DNA from: Holophagales bacterium
GTDB lineage: Bacteria; Acidobacteriota; Thermoanaerobaculia; Multivoradales; Multivoraceae
NCBI GenBank assembly: GCA_009845425.1
Contig: VXZQ01000017.1
Span: 337,463-401,462, forward strand
DNA: 64,000 nucleotides
Direction of reading: 5' to 3'
Shown here: piece by piece, positions 53,530-64,000 of the stretch
Layout: each line of letters opens with the position of its first letter
Position numbering within the stretch: position 1 is the first letter of the stretch
Made by a program: the position numbers and the translations under genes
The notes under the pieces: model-generated
Told to the model about the DNA's origin: nothing
The model's input: only the letters and a program-made list of their open reading frames with translations
Database searches by the model: none

Positions 53530-55407
53530 CTACTCCGGAAACGCCGACGTGTCGCCGAAGCCGCAAAAGGGCCGGTCAGGGTTGTTGGTGTACGTGCGCG
53601 ACAATCCCGTATCCGTATCCAGAACATGAACGGTGTAGTCCACGTCCGACAGCGCACTCGCGAAGAACCACCACGAATCGTTGAACGAGCGTCCGTCGAG
53701 CACCTTTAGAACCAACTCGACGTTACCCGGTGAGAAGAACCACATGTAGCCGGTGCTATCCGTGTCAGGAATCGGCGTCCCAACGCCCTTCTCACCCGCG
53801 GCTGCCACAGTCCAGGTCGCGGTTACCTGGAATCGGCCGTTCTGAAGGCACAGAGCGTTCGCCGGACAGCCAGAGCCCTGCCCATCCTGGTGCTCCGGCG
53901 GCGGCTCCAACGGTCCATCTCCCTCATCAGCGTCGGGCGACCAGGTGCGAAACGGCGATGGACCGAATGCGTCAGTGTCGCCCTGGCCGCAAACCCCGCC
54001 CGCTTCATTCCGGTACTCCTTCACCACTCCCGTATGCCGATCCGTCACGGACAACGTGTACTCGAGATCGGACAGGCCGCCAGAATAGACCCAGAACCGG
54101 CCGTTCACGCCGGTCCCATCAAGAATCTTCACCAGGGCTTCCACGTTCTCTTCCTCGAAGAACGTGGAGACCGCTGTCTGCCGACTCCGCCGGCGCATCG
54201 TGCCCACCCCGCCTCGATCGTCCGGTTCCGACCTCCACTCGACTTCAACTCGAAAACGTCCGTTCACGAGACACGCCACTGGAGCCGGAACATCTGGTCT
54301 GATTGGGCAGAGTGTGTAGGTTGCCCCCACGATGGTGTAGCCCCGCTTCGAGGGCTTGTGGCTCGCGGGAGTCGCGGTGACGGTTACCACATCTTGATTC
54401 GGAAAGATCGTGACGGTGCGCCCCGCGCCACGTCCCGTCGTGGGATCTGCCTGAAGCGTCAACGTATAGGCGCTTAACGTGCCTCCGGTCGCGGAGAGCA
54501 CGACTTCCAACGGATCGTCGCGGCTCAGACGCACGGGAGAATGGACAAAGAGATCAAACGCCCCGTCCGATCTGAGCGACTCTTGGTAGAAGACCAGAGG
54601 CAGCTCAAGAGGGGCGCCGGGATTGCCGCGGACGTCCACGTAGGTTTTTCTGAACTCGGGAAACAAGCCTCTTGGGAGCGCACGCAAGTTGTTGTTCCGA
54701 AGATCTACATAGCTCAACGATCTGTTCTCAAGAAACACATCGGACGGCAAGGACTCCAGAGCGTTTCCGCTCAAGTCCAGGCTCCAGAGCTTTGGAAGTC
54801 CGTCGAAGACATGCGGCGGCAGCGAGGTCAGACTGTTCCCGTAGTCTGAGGCTACGGGGAGCCCGAATCCGCCGGACGAACCCAACGACAGTGAGTCCAG
54901 CTCGACCAAGCCATCGAACATGCCCGGCGGTATGTCCCGGAGACCACTCCCTCCACGTCTCAGTCCGCCGATGCCCAGGGCCCGTAGCCGCGAGAGGTCC
55001 CTGAAGACTCCGGCTGGGAGACCGCTGAGGTCCTTCCCACTCAGAAAAAGGGCCTCCAGCCTGAAGAGTCCGTCGAACGTCCCCGGCGCTACGGAACTCA
55101 GTCGCCGGGAAGTGATCAACAGGCTCTCCAGCTTCGCAAGGCCCTCAAAGTCCCCGGCCCGCAAGGCTGCGAGCGACGGCGACAAGACCTGAAGGTGCCG
55201 GACGGTCTTGAGCCATTCGGCCGTGACCGTGCGACAGGTTCCGCCTACTTCCGCCAGGATGGCGTCTCGCACCTCTGGCGTACGTCCGCAGATGCCCTGC
55301 CCATCGGCGCGAAACGAGACCAGGGCCAGCATCAAGCCAAGAGCAGCGGCAAGACGCGCACCGAAGCGGCGCCGCCCGGACCAGCGCAACGAGCAGAACA
55401 ACCTCAC
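53530..55407 (-). CDS. Secreted leucine-rich-repeat protein with a duplicated C-terminal module
   Basis: The 625-residue protein has a signal peptide (about 17-36), then leucine-rich repeats at about 67-265 (for example LWSLDLSGNALESLP and LSYVDLRNNNLRALP). Two similar modules follow at 379-481 and 520-623. Each reads C-L-x-N-G-R-F-x-V, then a W, F-x-E/S-x-x-N-V-E-x-x-x-K-x-L-D-G, a W-V/W-F stretch, LSD-x-x-Y-T and a terminal C-G-x-G-D-T-x-A-F. This module occurs in secreted proteins of Acidobacteriota-like genomes. The protein is probably exported and may bind ligands or surfaces. Confidence 0.75.
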   Translation of the reverse strand: MRLFCSLRWSGRRRFGARLAAALGLMLALVSFRADGQGICGRTPEVRDAILAEVGGTCRTVTAEWLKTVRHLQVLSPSLAALRAGDFEGLAKLESLLITSRRLSSVAPGTFDGLFRLEALFLSGKDLSGLPAGVFRDLSRLRALGIGGLRRGGSGLRDIPPGMFDGLVELDSLSLGSSGGFGLPVASDYGNSLTSLPPHVFDGLPKLWSLDLSGNALESLPSDVFLENRSLSYVDLRNNNLRALPRGLFPEFRKTYVDVRGNPGAPLELPLVFYQESLRSDGAFDLFVHSPVRLSRDDPLEVVLSATGGTLSAYTLTLQADPTTGRGAGRTVTIFPNQDVVTVTATPASHKPSKRGYTIVGATYTLCPIRPDVPAPVACLVNGRFRVEVEWRSEPDDRGGVGTMRRRSRQTAVSTFFEEENVEALVKILDGTGVNGRFWVYSGGLSDLEYTLSVTDRHTGVVKEYRNEAGGVCGQGDTDAFGPSPFRTWSPDADEGDGPLEPPPEHQDGQGSGCPANALCLQNGRFQVTATWTVAAAGEKGVGTPIPDTDSTGYMWFFSPGNVELVLKVLDGRSFNDSWWFFASALSDVDYTVHVLDTDTGLSRTYTNNPDRPFCGFGDTSAFPE

Positions 55408-55433
55408 GGCACCGCGACCACCGAAACTCCCAT

Positions 55434-56399
55434 TCAGGGTTCCGGCGGAAAACCCGACACCGTCTCGACCACCACGCCGTCCTCGACCCGGAACGACCGC
55501 GGCAGCGTCCGGTAGAGCGGATTCAGAAACGTCGGCGGCGCCTCGCGGATCTCGAAGGCGGGGCCGTAGGACCAGAAGAACGTCCGGTTCTCATCCGGCG
55601 TCGCCGAGCTGAGGACCCACATCCGGCCACCGGCGAAGACGTGCTGGTTCAGGGCGTCGACCGCCTTGCCGAGATCCTCGTCCAGGTCGGCGATGACCAG
55701 CCAGTGTTCGCCTTCCTCCAGCTCCGGAACGATCGTCGACAGGCAGAGCCGGCTGACGCCGTCGCCGCTGCAGATCTCGTCGATCACAAGATCGGGCTTC
55801 AGCCGCGTCGCGATGTTGTCGAGCGGGAGATCCGGCGCGGCGCGGGCGAAGGCCAACAGCCCCACCGTCAGCGTGCCGACGACGGCGAGCCGGATCCAGG
55901 GCATGCCGTCGGCCGCGCGCCGGCCGAGGAATGCCAGCGCCAGCGCCGGCACCATGAGCGCCAGGTCCTGCCAGAACGCCTCCGCCGGTGTCCGCTCGAC
56001 CAGGTTGCCGAAGCAGCCGCAGCCGGCTTCGTCCTCGGTCGCGATGCCGCGCAGGTCGCGGTAGTAGGCGCGGCCGGTGAGGAACAGGAAGAAGGCGACG
56101 AGGAGCGCCGACGGCCCGAGCACCCACATCCGGCGAAGCCCCAGGATCAGAGCGCTGCCGAGACCCATCTCGAGCGCCAGCGCGATCGCGGTGACCACGA
56201 CGGCCGGCAGCAGGAAATCGAGCCCCTCGATCTCTACCAGCTTGACGAACGCCTGCGGGTCGAGCGCCTTGACGACTCCCCCGAAGACCAGCACGGCGCC
56301 CAGAAAGGCGCCTCCGGCCCAGCCGACGGCGGGAAGTACGGAGGCAAGCGCCCCGCCTGGCGCAGCCGCGCGGGTCTTGCGGCGCAGCTCACTCGACAT
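55434..56399 (-). CDS. MauE/DoxX-like membrane protein with C-terminal thioredoxin-like part
   Basis: The 321-residue protein has four to five hydrophobic segments in the first 195 residues (GGAFLGAVLVFGGVVKALDP and others), with a CGCFG motif (residues about 137-141), typical of the MauE/DoxX-like family that supports disulfide chemistry in methylamine dehydrogenase maturation. The final 115 residues (KPDLVIDEICSGDGVSRLCL, HWLVIADLDEDLGKAVDAL) resemble a thioredoxin-like fold, although no CxxC is seen. The CGCFG and CSG cysteines could exchange disulfides with an exported partner. The LRR gene is 26 bp downstream. Confidence 0.65.
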   Translation of the reverse strand: MSSELRRKTRAAAPGGALASVLPAVGWAGGAFLGAVLVFGGVVKALDPQAFVKLVEIEGLDFLLPAVVVTAIALALEMGLGSALILGLRRMWVLGPSALLVAFFLFLTGRAYYRDLRGIATEDEAGCGCFGNLVERTPAEAFWQDLALMVPALALAFLGRRAADGMPWIRLAVVGTLTVGLLAFARAAPDLPLDNIATRLKPDLVIDEICSGDGVSRLCLSTIVPELEEGEHWLVIADLDEDLGKAVDALNQHVFAGGRMWVLSSATPDENRTFFWSYGPAFEIREAPPTFLNPLYRTLPRSFRVEDGVVVETVSGFPPEP

Positions 56400-56551
56400 G
56401 GTCGTCTCGCGTCCGTCTGATGTTCATGCGTTGCTATTCTGAACTCGGCTCGGAGAGCGGCCAGATCGAGCCTCCGTTGCGGGAACAACGGCACCCCGCG
56501 CCCCGACATTCCGGCGCCGCCGCGCCGCCTTCCAGCCGCGCAGCCTAACCC

Positions 56552-58237
<1,686 letters not shown>

Positions 58238-58239
58238 CA

Positions 58240-58320
58240 GCTCGCGCTCGCCGCTTCGCGGCCCTGCTTCCCCGCGGGTCAGAAGACCCGCGGCACCGGC
58301 CGGCCGGAAGGCCGGCGCAC
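58240..58320. repeat. AGAA/GGAA-loop hairpin repeat (copies 3 and 4)
   Basis: CCGCGGGTC, loop AGAA, GACCCGCGG (58272-58293), then GCCGGCC, loop GGAA, GGCCGGC (58299-58316) and GCACCG. The CGCCGCTTCGCGGC motif lies before them, as at 45427. They separate convergent genes. Confidence 0.75.
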
Positions 58321-58330
58321 CGACGATTGT

Positions 58331-61300
58331 TCACACCCCGAAGTAGCGCGCGTCGGGGTGGTGGAACACGAGCGCCGAGACGGTGGCCTCCGGGTCCATC
58401 ATGTCGCCCTCGGTGAGTTCCACGCCGATGTCGGCGGGCTCGAGCGCCGCGAAGAGCTGGCGCTGGCCGGCCAGGTCCGGGCAGGCGGGATAGCCGAAGG
58501 AGTAGCGCTTGCCGCGGTACTTCGCGGCGAGGCGTTCGCGCGTCGTCATCTCCGGCGGGTCAGGGAAGCCGAGGTCCATGCGCAGCTGCTGATGCAGGAA
58601 CTCCGCCGCCGCTTCGGCGGTCTCGAGCGCCAGCGCGGCGTACGCGTGGCTCTTCAGGTACTCGCCCTCGTGCTTGAAGCGTTCCGACGTCTCGCGCACG
58701 CCGGCGCCGGCGGTGACGACGAAGAGTGCGACGTGGTCGCCGGCCGGCAGCACGTAGTCGGACAGGCACAGCCCGTCCTCGCGCGGCTGGCGCGGCAACA
58801 GCCACTCCGCCGCAACCCTCTCTCCACCTCCGCCCGGTTCCAGCAGGGTCAGCCGGTTGCCTTCGCTCCGGGCGGAGAAGAAACGCCAGACGCCCCGCAC
58901 CTCCATCGCGCCCCGCGCGAACTCCTTGAGCTCCTCCACCACCGCCTCGACCTTGAAGAGCTTGGAATCGCCGGCCGCGCGCAGCCGCTCCACGGAGCCC
59001 TTGAGACCGAGGTGCTTGGCGTACAGCATCTGCAGGTTGAGGTGCGGCCACACGTCGTCCAATCGCAAGCGTGCAACGTGCCGCTCCAGGTCGGGCGGGC
59101 GGGGCGCGGCGATGTCGGTACGGACGGTCGTACTCCGCCGCTCCGTCGCCACCACGGCCTTCGCCCCCGCGCCGGCCCACGCCGGCGCCCGGTCCCGCTC
59201 GCGGAGGACCTCGATCCGGTCGATCTGCTCGCTCCGGCGTCCGTCGTCGCAAAGCCGCTCGATCAGGTCGAGCCCGCTCATCGCGTCGCCCGCGTAGGTG
59301 CAGACGCCTCCATACTCCGGGGCGATCCGGTTGTGCGTGAACCGCCGCGTCAGCGCCGCGCCGCCGACCACCAGGTCCGTCTCGATGCCGGCGTCCCGCA
59401 GGTCGCCGGCAGTGGCCACCATCTGCTGGGCGCTCTTGACCAGGAGTCCCGAGAGGCCGATGACGTCGGGCTCGTGCTTGCGGGTGGCCTGGATCAACTG
59501 CTCGCTCGGCACCTTGATCCCCAGGTTGGTCACCTCGAAGCCGTTGTTGGTCAGGATGATGTCGACCAGGTTCTTGCCGATGTCGTGAACGTCGCCCTTG
59601 ACCGTGGCCAGGATCACCCGGCCGCGGGTCATGCCCTCCATCCGCTCCATGTGCGGCTCGAGATGGTCGACCGCGGCCTTCATCACTTCCGCGCTCTGCA
59701 GCACCTCGGCCACGATCAGCTCGTTGTCGTTGAACAGCCGGCCGACCTCTGCCATGCCGGCCATCAGAGGTCCGTTGATGATGTCGAGCGGATCGGGCCA
59801 GCGCGGGTCGGCGAGCGCCGCGTCAAGGTCCGGGCGCAGGCCCTCCTTGCTGCCCTCGACCACCGAGCGCGACAGGCGCTCCGGCAGCGGCAGCAGATCC
59901 CGGGGCGCCTGCTCCTGCCAGCCCTTGCGCTCCCGAAACGCCGCGGTGAACGCCTCGACGGCGCGCTGCCCCGCCTCGACGTCGCCGGGCCGCAGATCGA
60001 GCAACGCCTCCGCCAGCACCCGTTCAGCGACCGGGATCTCGGCATAGCGCGCCAGGCCCTGGGTGTTGACGATCGCCGCATCGAGGCCGGCCTGGGTGCA
60101 GCGGTAGAGGAACACCGCGTTCAGGACCTCCCGTCCCGCGAGCGGCAGGCCGAAGCTCACGTTCGAAATGCCCAGGATCGTCCGGGTGCCCGGGAACGCC
60201 TCGCGCACCCGGCGCACACCCTCGATCGTCGCCGCCGCCGAGCCGAGATAGGCCTCGTCGCCGGTGCCGCAGGGGAAGACGAGCGGGTCCCACCAGATCT
60301 CCTGGGGCTCGATGCCCCATCGCGACGTCAACAGCTCGTACGAGCGCGCGGCGACTTCGAGTTTGCGCTCCACGGACACCGCCATGCCCTCTTCGTCGAT
60401 CAGCCCGACGACCAGGGAGCAGCCGAACTCCTGCGCCAGCGGCACCACCCGCTCGAAGCGCTCCAGTCCGTCCTCCAGGTTGATCGAGTTCAGGATCGAC
60501 CGTCCCTGACACCAGGTCAGAGCCCGCGCCATCACCTCGTGGTCCGTGCTGTCGATCATGAGCGGGACCTTGACCCGGCGCACCAGCCGCTCCAGGAAAC
60601 GCTCCATGTCGTCCGTCTCGTCGCGCTCCGGGTCCTGGAGACAGACGTCGACGACCTGGGCTCCGCCAAGCACCTGGGCCCGTCCCACCTCGGCCGCCGC
60701 CTCGTACTCGCCCTCCCGGATCAGGCGCTTGAACTTGCGGCTGCCCAGCACATTGGTGCGCTCGCCGACCAGCAACGGCCGGTTGTCCTCCGCGACTTCG
60801 GCCACGTCGAGACCCGAGACCAGGCAGCGGCGGTGCTCCGCGGGCTGCCGGGGGGGCTGTCCGCGAACCAGGTCCGCGAACGCCTCGATGTGTGCCGTGG
60901 TCGTGCCGCAGCAACCGCCGACCAGGTTCAGCCAGCCGTGATCGAGGAAGCGGGAGAAGACGGCCCGGAAGTCGTCCGGCGTCTGGGTGTAGAGGCCGTC
61001 CTCGTCGGGCAGGCCGGCGTTGGGAACGCAGGCCACGCGCGTGCGGCAGATCTCCGACAGGGCGCGCAGGTGGTCGAACATCTGGTCCGGGCCGGTGGCG
61101 CAGTTGAGGCCCACGTAGAGCAGGTCCCGGCGGTCCCGATGCAGCAGGGAAGCCGCCAGCGCCTCCACCTCCTGGCCGCCGAGCATGGTGCCCATCGTCT
61201 CGATCGTCACCGACACGGCCACCGGCAGCCGCCAGCCCAGTCGCCGGAACGCCTCCTCGATCCCGATCAGCCCCGCCTTCACGTTCCGGGTGTCCTGGCA

Positions 61301-61807
61301 GGTCTCGAGCAGCAGGTAGTCGGCGCCGCCGGCGGCCAGGCCCAGCGCCTGGGTGCGGTAGTCGTCCCGCAACTGCTCGAAGGTGACGCCGCCGGTGACC
61401 GAGATCGCCTTCGTCGTCGGCCCCATCGAACCGCAGACGAAACGCCCGGGCCCCTCTTCGTCGCAGGCCTGCCGGGCCAGTTCCGCGGCGCGCCGGTTCA
61501 GTTCGAGCGCGCGCTCCTGCAGGCCGTACTCGCCCAGCACCAGCGGCGTTCCGCCGAAGGTGTTCGTCTCCACGATGTCGGCGCCGGCCCGGAGGTACGC
61601 GCGGTGGACGTCGAGCACGACATCGGACCGCGTATCGACCAGGATCTCGTTGCAGCCCTCGAGGTCCTCGCCGCCGAAGTCCTCCGGCCCGAGGTTCGCC
61701 GCCTGGAACGCGGTGCCGGTCGCGCCGTCGAGCACGAGGATCCGCTGCTCGAGTGCGGCGAGCAGGGCGCTCTCGCGCGCAACGCGGTCGGGCGGCTGGT
61801 TGGTCAC
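58331..61807 (-). CDS. metH: Cobalamin-dependent methionine synthase
   Basis: The 1158-residue protein has the full MetH set. The homocysteine domain has ILVDTRSDVVLDVHRAYL and GGCCGTTTAHI (zinc cysteines). The pterin-binding domain has RPLLVGERTNVLGS, GISNVSFGLP and IIN-type loops. The B12 domain carries VKGDVHDIGKNLVDIIL with the cobalt-ligating His, and SGLLVKSAQQM. The activation domain closes with RYSFGYPACPDL. It transfers methyl groups from 5-methyltetrahydrofolate to homocysteine. A stop is 9 bp from the VanZ-like gene start region; a long plus-strand frame here is a shadow. Confidence 0.96.
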   Translation of the reverse strand: MTNQPPDRVARESALLAALEQRILVLDGATGTAFQAANLGPEDFGGEDLEGCNEILVDTRSDVVLDVHRAYLRAGADIVETNTFGGTPLVLGEYGLQERALELNRRAAELARQACDEEGPGRFVCGSMGPTTKAISVTGGVTFEQLRDDYRTQALGLAAGGADYLLLETCQDTRNVKAGLIGIEEAFRRLGWRLPVAVSVTIETMGTMLGGQEVEALAASLLHRDRRDLLYVGLNCATGPDQMFDHLRALSEICRTRVACVPNAGLPDEDGLYTQTPDDFRAVFSRFLDHGWLNLVGGCCGTTTAHIEAFADLVRGQPPRQPAEHRRCLVSGLDVAEVAEDNRPLLVGERTNVLGSRKFKRLIREGEYEAAAEVGRAQVLGGAQVVDVCLQDPERDETDDMERFLERLVRRVKVPLMIDSTDHEVMARALTWCQGRSILNSINLEDGLERFERVVPLAQEFGCSLVVGLIDEEGMAVSVERKLEVAARSYELLTSRWGIEPQEIWWDPLVFPCGTGDEAYLGSAAATIEGVRRVREAFPGTRTILGISNVSFGLPLAGREVLNAVFLYRCTQAGLDAAIVNTQGLARYAEIPVAERVLAEALLDLRPGDVEAGQRAVEAFTAAFRERKGWQEQAPRDLLPLPERLSRSVVEGSKEGLRPDLDAALADPRWPDPLDIINGPLMAGMAEVGRLFNDNELIVAEVLQSAEVMKAAVDHLEPHMERMEGMTRGRVILATVKGDVHDIGKNLVDIILTNNGFEVTNLGIKVPSEQLIQATRKHEPDVIGLSGLLVKSAQQMVATAGDLRDAGIETDLVVGGAALTRRFTHNRIAPEYGGVCTYAGDAMSGLDLIERLCDDGRRSEQIDRIEVLRERDRAPAWAGAGAKAVVATERRSTTVRTDIAAPRPPDLERHVARLRLDDVWPHLNLQMLYAKHLGLKGSVERLRAAGDSKLFKVEAVVEELKEFARGAMEVRGVWRFFSARSEGNRLTLLEPGGGGERVAAEWLLPRQPREDGLCLSDYVLPAGDHVALFVVTAGAGVRETSERFKHEGEYLKSHAYAALALETAEAAAEFLHQQLRMDLGFPDPPEMTTRERLAAKYRGKRYSFGYPACPDLAGQRQLFAALEPADIGVELTEGDMMDPEATVSALVFHHPDARYFGV

Positions 61808-61816
61808 TTCGACACG

Positions 61817-62206
61817 CTAACGCACCAGGCGCGGCCAGATTCCGGCCGCGACCAGCGCGCCGACGGCGACGCCGACGGCATCGGCCACCAGGTCCATCCA
61901 CTCCCCGGACCGGTAACCGAGCTGGATCTGGACGAGTTCGATCACGGCGCCGTAGGCCACCGCGGCCACCGCCGCGGCCACGACGCCGCCAACCCGGCCG
62001 GCACGCGCGAAAGGCCGGCACCAGACCCAGGCCAGCACGGCGAACAGCAGGCCATGGACGATCTGGTCCCACGGCAGTTCCGCCGCCACCCGGCGGGTAT
62101 CGCCGCCGAGCAGACCCGCCAGCCACCGGACGCCGCGCTCGAATGTCCCGGCCAGAGCCTCCGCCGGCAGCAGCAGAAACAACGCGACCACCGCGGCCAC
62201 GCCCAC
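61817..62206 (-). CDS. VanZ-family membrane protein
   Basis: The 129-residue protein has four hydrophobic segments. WDQIVHGLLFAVLAWVWCRPF, AAAVAYGAVIELVQIQLGYRSGEWMDLVADAVG match the VanZ-like pattern, in which a conserved His and Glu face each other in the membrane. VanZ proteins are small, with unclear function; one confers low teicoplanin resistance. The GTG start at 62206 follows the sulfurylase stop by 43 bp, so cotranscription is likely. Confidence 0.8.
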   Translation of the reverse strand: MGVAAVVALFLLLPAEALAGTFERGVRWLAGLLGGDTRRVAAELPWDQIVHGLLFAVLAWVWCRPFARAGRVGGVVAAAVAAVAYGAVIELVQIQLGYRSGEWMDLVADAVGVAVGALVAAGIWPRLVR

Positions 62207-62249
62207 GGAGAGCAGTCGCCACCTGGGCGCGTGGCGCCGCCGGAGGGGC

Positions 62250-63974
62250 TCAGCGCGGTCCGACGAACCCCTCCTTCTCCAGGTGAAGGATGACCTGCTG
62301 GGCAGCCTCCTCGGCCGTGATGTCCGTCGTGTCGATGACCATGTCCGGATTCTCCGGAATCTCGTACGGATCCGAGATACCGGTGAAGGCGTCGATCAGT
62401 CCCGCCCGGGCCTTCGCATAGAGACCCTTCACGTCGCGCTCCTCGCAGACCTCGAGCGGCGTCGCCACGTGAACCAGGACGAATCCGCCCCCCGCCTCGA
62501 TCATCTCCCGCACATCCCGACGCACGTTCTCGTACGGCGCGATCGGCGCGCAGATGGCGATGCCGCCGTTCTTCGTGATCTCCGAAGCGACGAAGCCGAT
62601 GCGGCGAATGTTGATGTCCCGGTGCTCCCGGGAGAACCCCAGCTCGGAGGAGAGGTTCGTCCGCACGATGTCACCGTCGAGCAGCGTCACCGGGCGGCCG
62701 CCGGCCTCCAGGAACTTGACCAGGAGCACGTTGGCGATCGTCGACTTGCCGGCGCCGGAAAGCCCGGTGAAGAACACGGTGAAGCCCTGGCTGCTGCGCG
62801 CCGGGTGGCTGCGGCGCAGTTCCCGGGCCACTTCGGGAAACGTGAACCACTCCGGGATCGGAAGGCCCCGGCGCAGCCGGCGGCGCAGGTCGCTGCCCGA
62901 GATCGACAGCGTCCGCTCCCCCTCCTTCACGCTGTCGACCGGTTCGTACGAGTCCCGGTCCTCGACGTACACCATCATCCGGAAGGGAACCATTCGGACG
63001 CCGAGTTCGGCCTCGTGCTCGACCATCAACTCCTGCGCGTCGTACGGGCCGTAGAAGGGCTTGCCCTGCGAGTCCACGCCCGGTCCGGCATGGTCGCGGC
63101 CGACGATCAGGTGGGTGCAGCCGTAGTTCCTGCGGATCAGGGCGTGCCAGAGCGCCTCGCGCGGACCCGCCATCCGCATGGCGAGCGGCAGCAGGGCCAG
63201 CTCGGCGGTGTGGCGTGGATAGTGGCTCAGGACCCTTCGGTAGCAGCGAACGCGCGTGTAGTGATCGAGGTCGCCCGGCTTGGTCATGCCGACGACCGGG
63301 TGGATCAGCAGGTTCGCCTCCAGTTCCCGGGCCGCCCGCAGGGTCAGCTCGAAGTGCGCCCGGTGCATGGGGTTGCGGGTCTGGAAGGCGATCGCCGTCT
63401 TCCATCCGAGTTGTGCGAAACGTCGCCGCAACTGCTGCGGCGTCTTGCGCAATCCGGGGAAGTCGTAGTGCCGCGGCGGCTGGACCCCTTCGATCCTGCC
63501 GCCCACGGAAACGGTGTTCGTCCGGTGGTAGAGATGAGCAACGCCGGGATGGGCCTGGTCGAGTGTCCCGTAGACGAGCTCCGCTTCCTTGCGGCGGTCG
63601 TGCTCCCAGACGTCCTCCACCGTGAGCACCGCGAGCATCAGCCCCTCCAGGTCGCGCAGGACCAGCCGGGACCCCGCCTCCAGCCCGGCCGCGACCTCCG
63701 GCGTCACATCGAGGGTGATCGGAATCGGCCACAGCGCTCCCGATGGAAGGCGCATCGTCTCGCAGACGCTGTCGAAGGCGGCGCGGCTCATGAACCCGTC
63801 GAGCGGCGCGAAGCCGCCGCACATCAGCAGCTCCAGATCGCAGATCTGGCGCGGCGTCAGGGTCCAGGAGGGCCACTCGCGCGATCCCTCCCGCAGTTCG
63901 TTCAGGCGTTCCGGGGCGGCGATCAGCGGCCGCGGCGTGCCGCCGCGCCGCGCCCCTCGCGGCTCGGTCATCAT
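62250..63974 (-). CDS. Bifunctional ATP sulfurylase / adenylylsulfate kinase
   Basis: This 574-residue fusion makes PAPS from sulfate. The N-terminal part has a PUA-like domain, then the sulfurylase motifs FQTRNPMHRAHFELTLRAA and LIVGRDHAGPG. The kinase starts near residue 395 with FFTGLSGAGKSTIANVLL (Walker A), then LDGDIVRTNLSSELGFSRE and PYENVRRDVREM. Both active sites look intact. Sulfur activation would serve cysteine synthesis or sulfation; no cys operon is in the window. The start near the right edge is an ATG; a second ATG follows at once. Confidence 0.94.
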   Translation of the reverse strand: MMTEPRGARRGGTPRPLIAAPERLNELREGSREWPSWTLTPRQICDLELLMCGGFAPLDGFMSRAAFDSVCETMRLPSGALWPIPITLDVTPEVAAGLEAGSRLVLRDLEGLMLAVLTVEDVWEHDRRKEAELVYGTLDQAHPGVAHLYHRTNTVSVGGRIEGVQPPRHYDFPGLRKTPQQLRRRFAQLGWKTAIAFQTRNPMHRAHFELTLRAARELEANLLIHPVVGMTKPGDLDHYTRVRCYRRVLSHYPRHTAELALLPLAMRMAGPREALWHALIRRNYGCTHLIVGRDHAGPGVDSQGKPFYGPYDAQELMVEHEAELGVRMVPFRMMVYVEDRDSYEPVDSVKEGERTLSISGSDLRRRLRRGLPIPEWFTFPEVARELRRSHPARSSQGFTVFFTGLSGAGKSTIANVLLVKFLEAGGRPVTLLDGDIVRTNLSSELGFSREHRDINIRRIGFVASEITKNGGIAICAPIAPYENVRRDVREMIEAGGGFVLVHVATPLEVCEERDVKGLYAKARAGLIDAFTGISDPYEIPENPDMVIDTTDITAEEAAQQVILHLEKEGFVGPR

Positions 63975-64000
63975 CTGCTCCGTCGACGTCGTCGTAGTGC

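Noticed and set aside
58358..62293. Plus-strand frame of over 1300 codons
   Set aside because: It lies opposite metH and the VanZ-like gene and has the low-complexity composition of a high-GC shadow.

Overview
This 64 kb window is GC-rich, densely packed bacterial chromosome. The outer-membrane lipid genes (Mla, LpxH-like, Lol-type permease), a GWxTD-domain protein, B12-dependent ribonucleotide reductase, methylmalonyl-CoA mutase, B12-dependent MetH, a HspR-type DnaK operon and a leucine-rich-repeat secreted protein suggest a Gram-negative-type bacterium, possibly an Acidobacteriota relative. That placement is an inference from gene content; no rRNA or tRNA gene is present to confirm it.

Layout. 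Positions 1-8769 are an accessory island. It holds, on the minus strand, a PD-(D/E)XK nuclease-SF1 helicase fusion cut by the left edge, small uncharacterised genes, a DNA methyltransferase carrying a C-terminal Mrr-like nuclease domain, and a decayed IS1595-type transposase. A plus-strand pentapeptide-repeat membrane protein closes the island. From 8842 onward the content is core-like: plsC-mrp-lpxH-aroA (minus) diverges from mlaE-mlaF-mlaD and a YggX-like gene (plus). Next come GWxTD and folE (minus), then a SelW-like selenoprotein, a PTPS-like protein and a DUF1330 protein (plus). RNA methyltransferase, zinc-ribbon and TlpA genes lie before nrdJ (minus), and methylmalonyl-CoA mutase is on the plus strand.

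A long minus-strand block runs dnaK-hspR-dnaC-like, spoIID-meaB-mce-carA-lolC/E and carB. mazG converges on a minus operon of acyl-CoA dehydrogenase, glpX, dcd, RsbW-like, STAS and S41-like genes. After that come a CPBP protease, hflK-hflC-nupC, an XPD-like helicase-luxE-luxC operon, an LRR protein, a MauE/DoxX protein, an ABC-F ATPase, metH, a VanZ-like gene and a fused ATP sulfurylase/APS kinase.

How genes work together. B12 use is a theme: NrdJ, MutA, MeaB, methylmalonyl-CoA epimerase and MetH all occur here. The most notable hidden gene is a short SelW-like selenoprotein at 17230-17457. It has an in-frame TGA in a C-x-x-U motif, followed by a hairpin with a GGUCU loop that looks like a bacterial SECIS element. 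A family of short hairpins with an AGAA/GGAA loop and a GCACCG tail recurs at gene ends, and a 128-bp element with terminal inverted repeats abuts the nrdJ stop codon.
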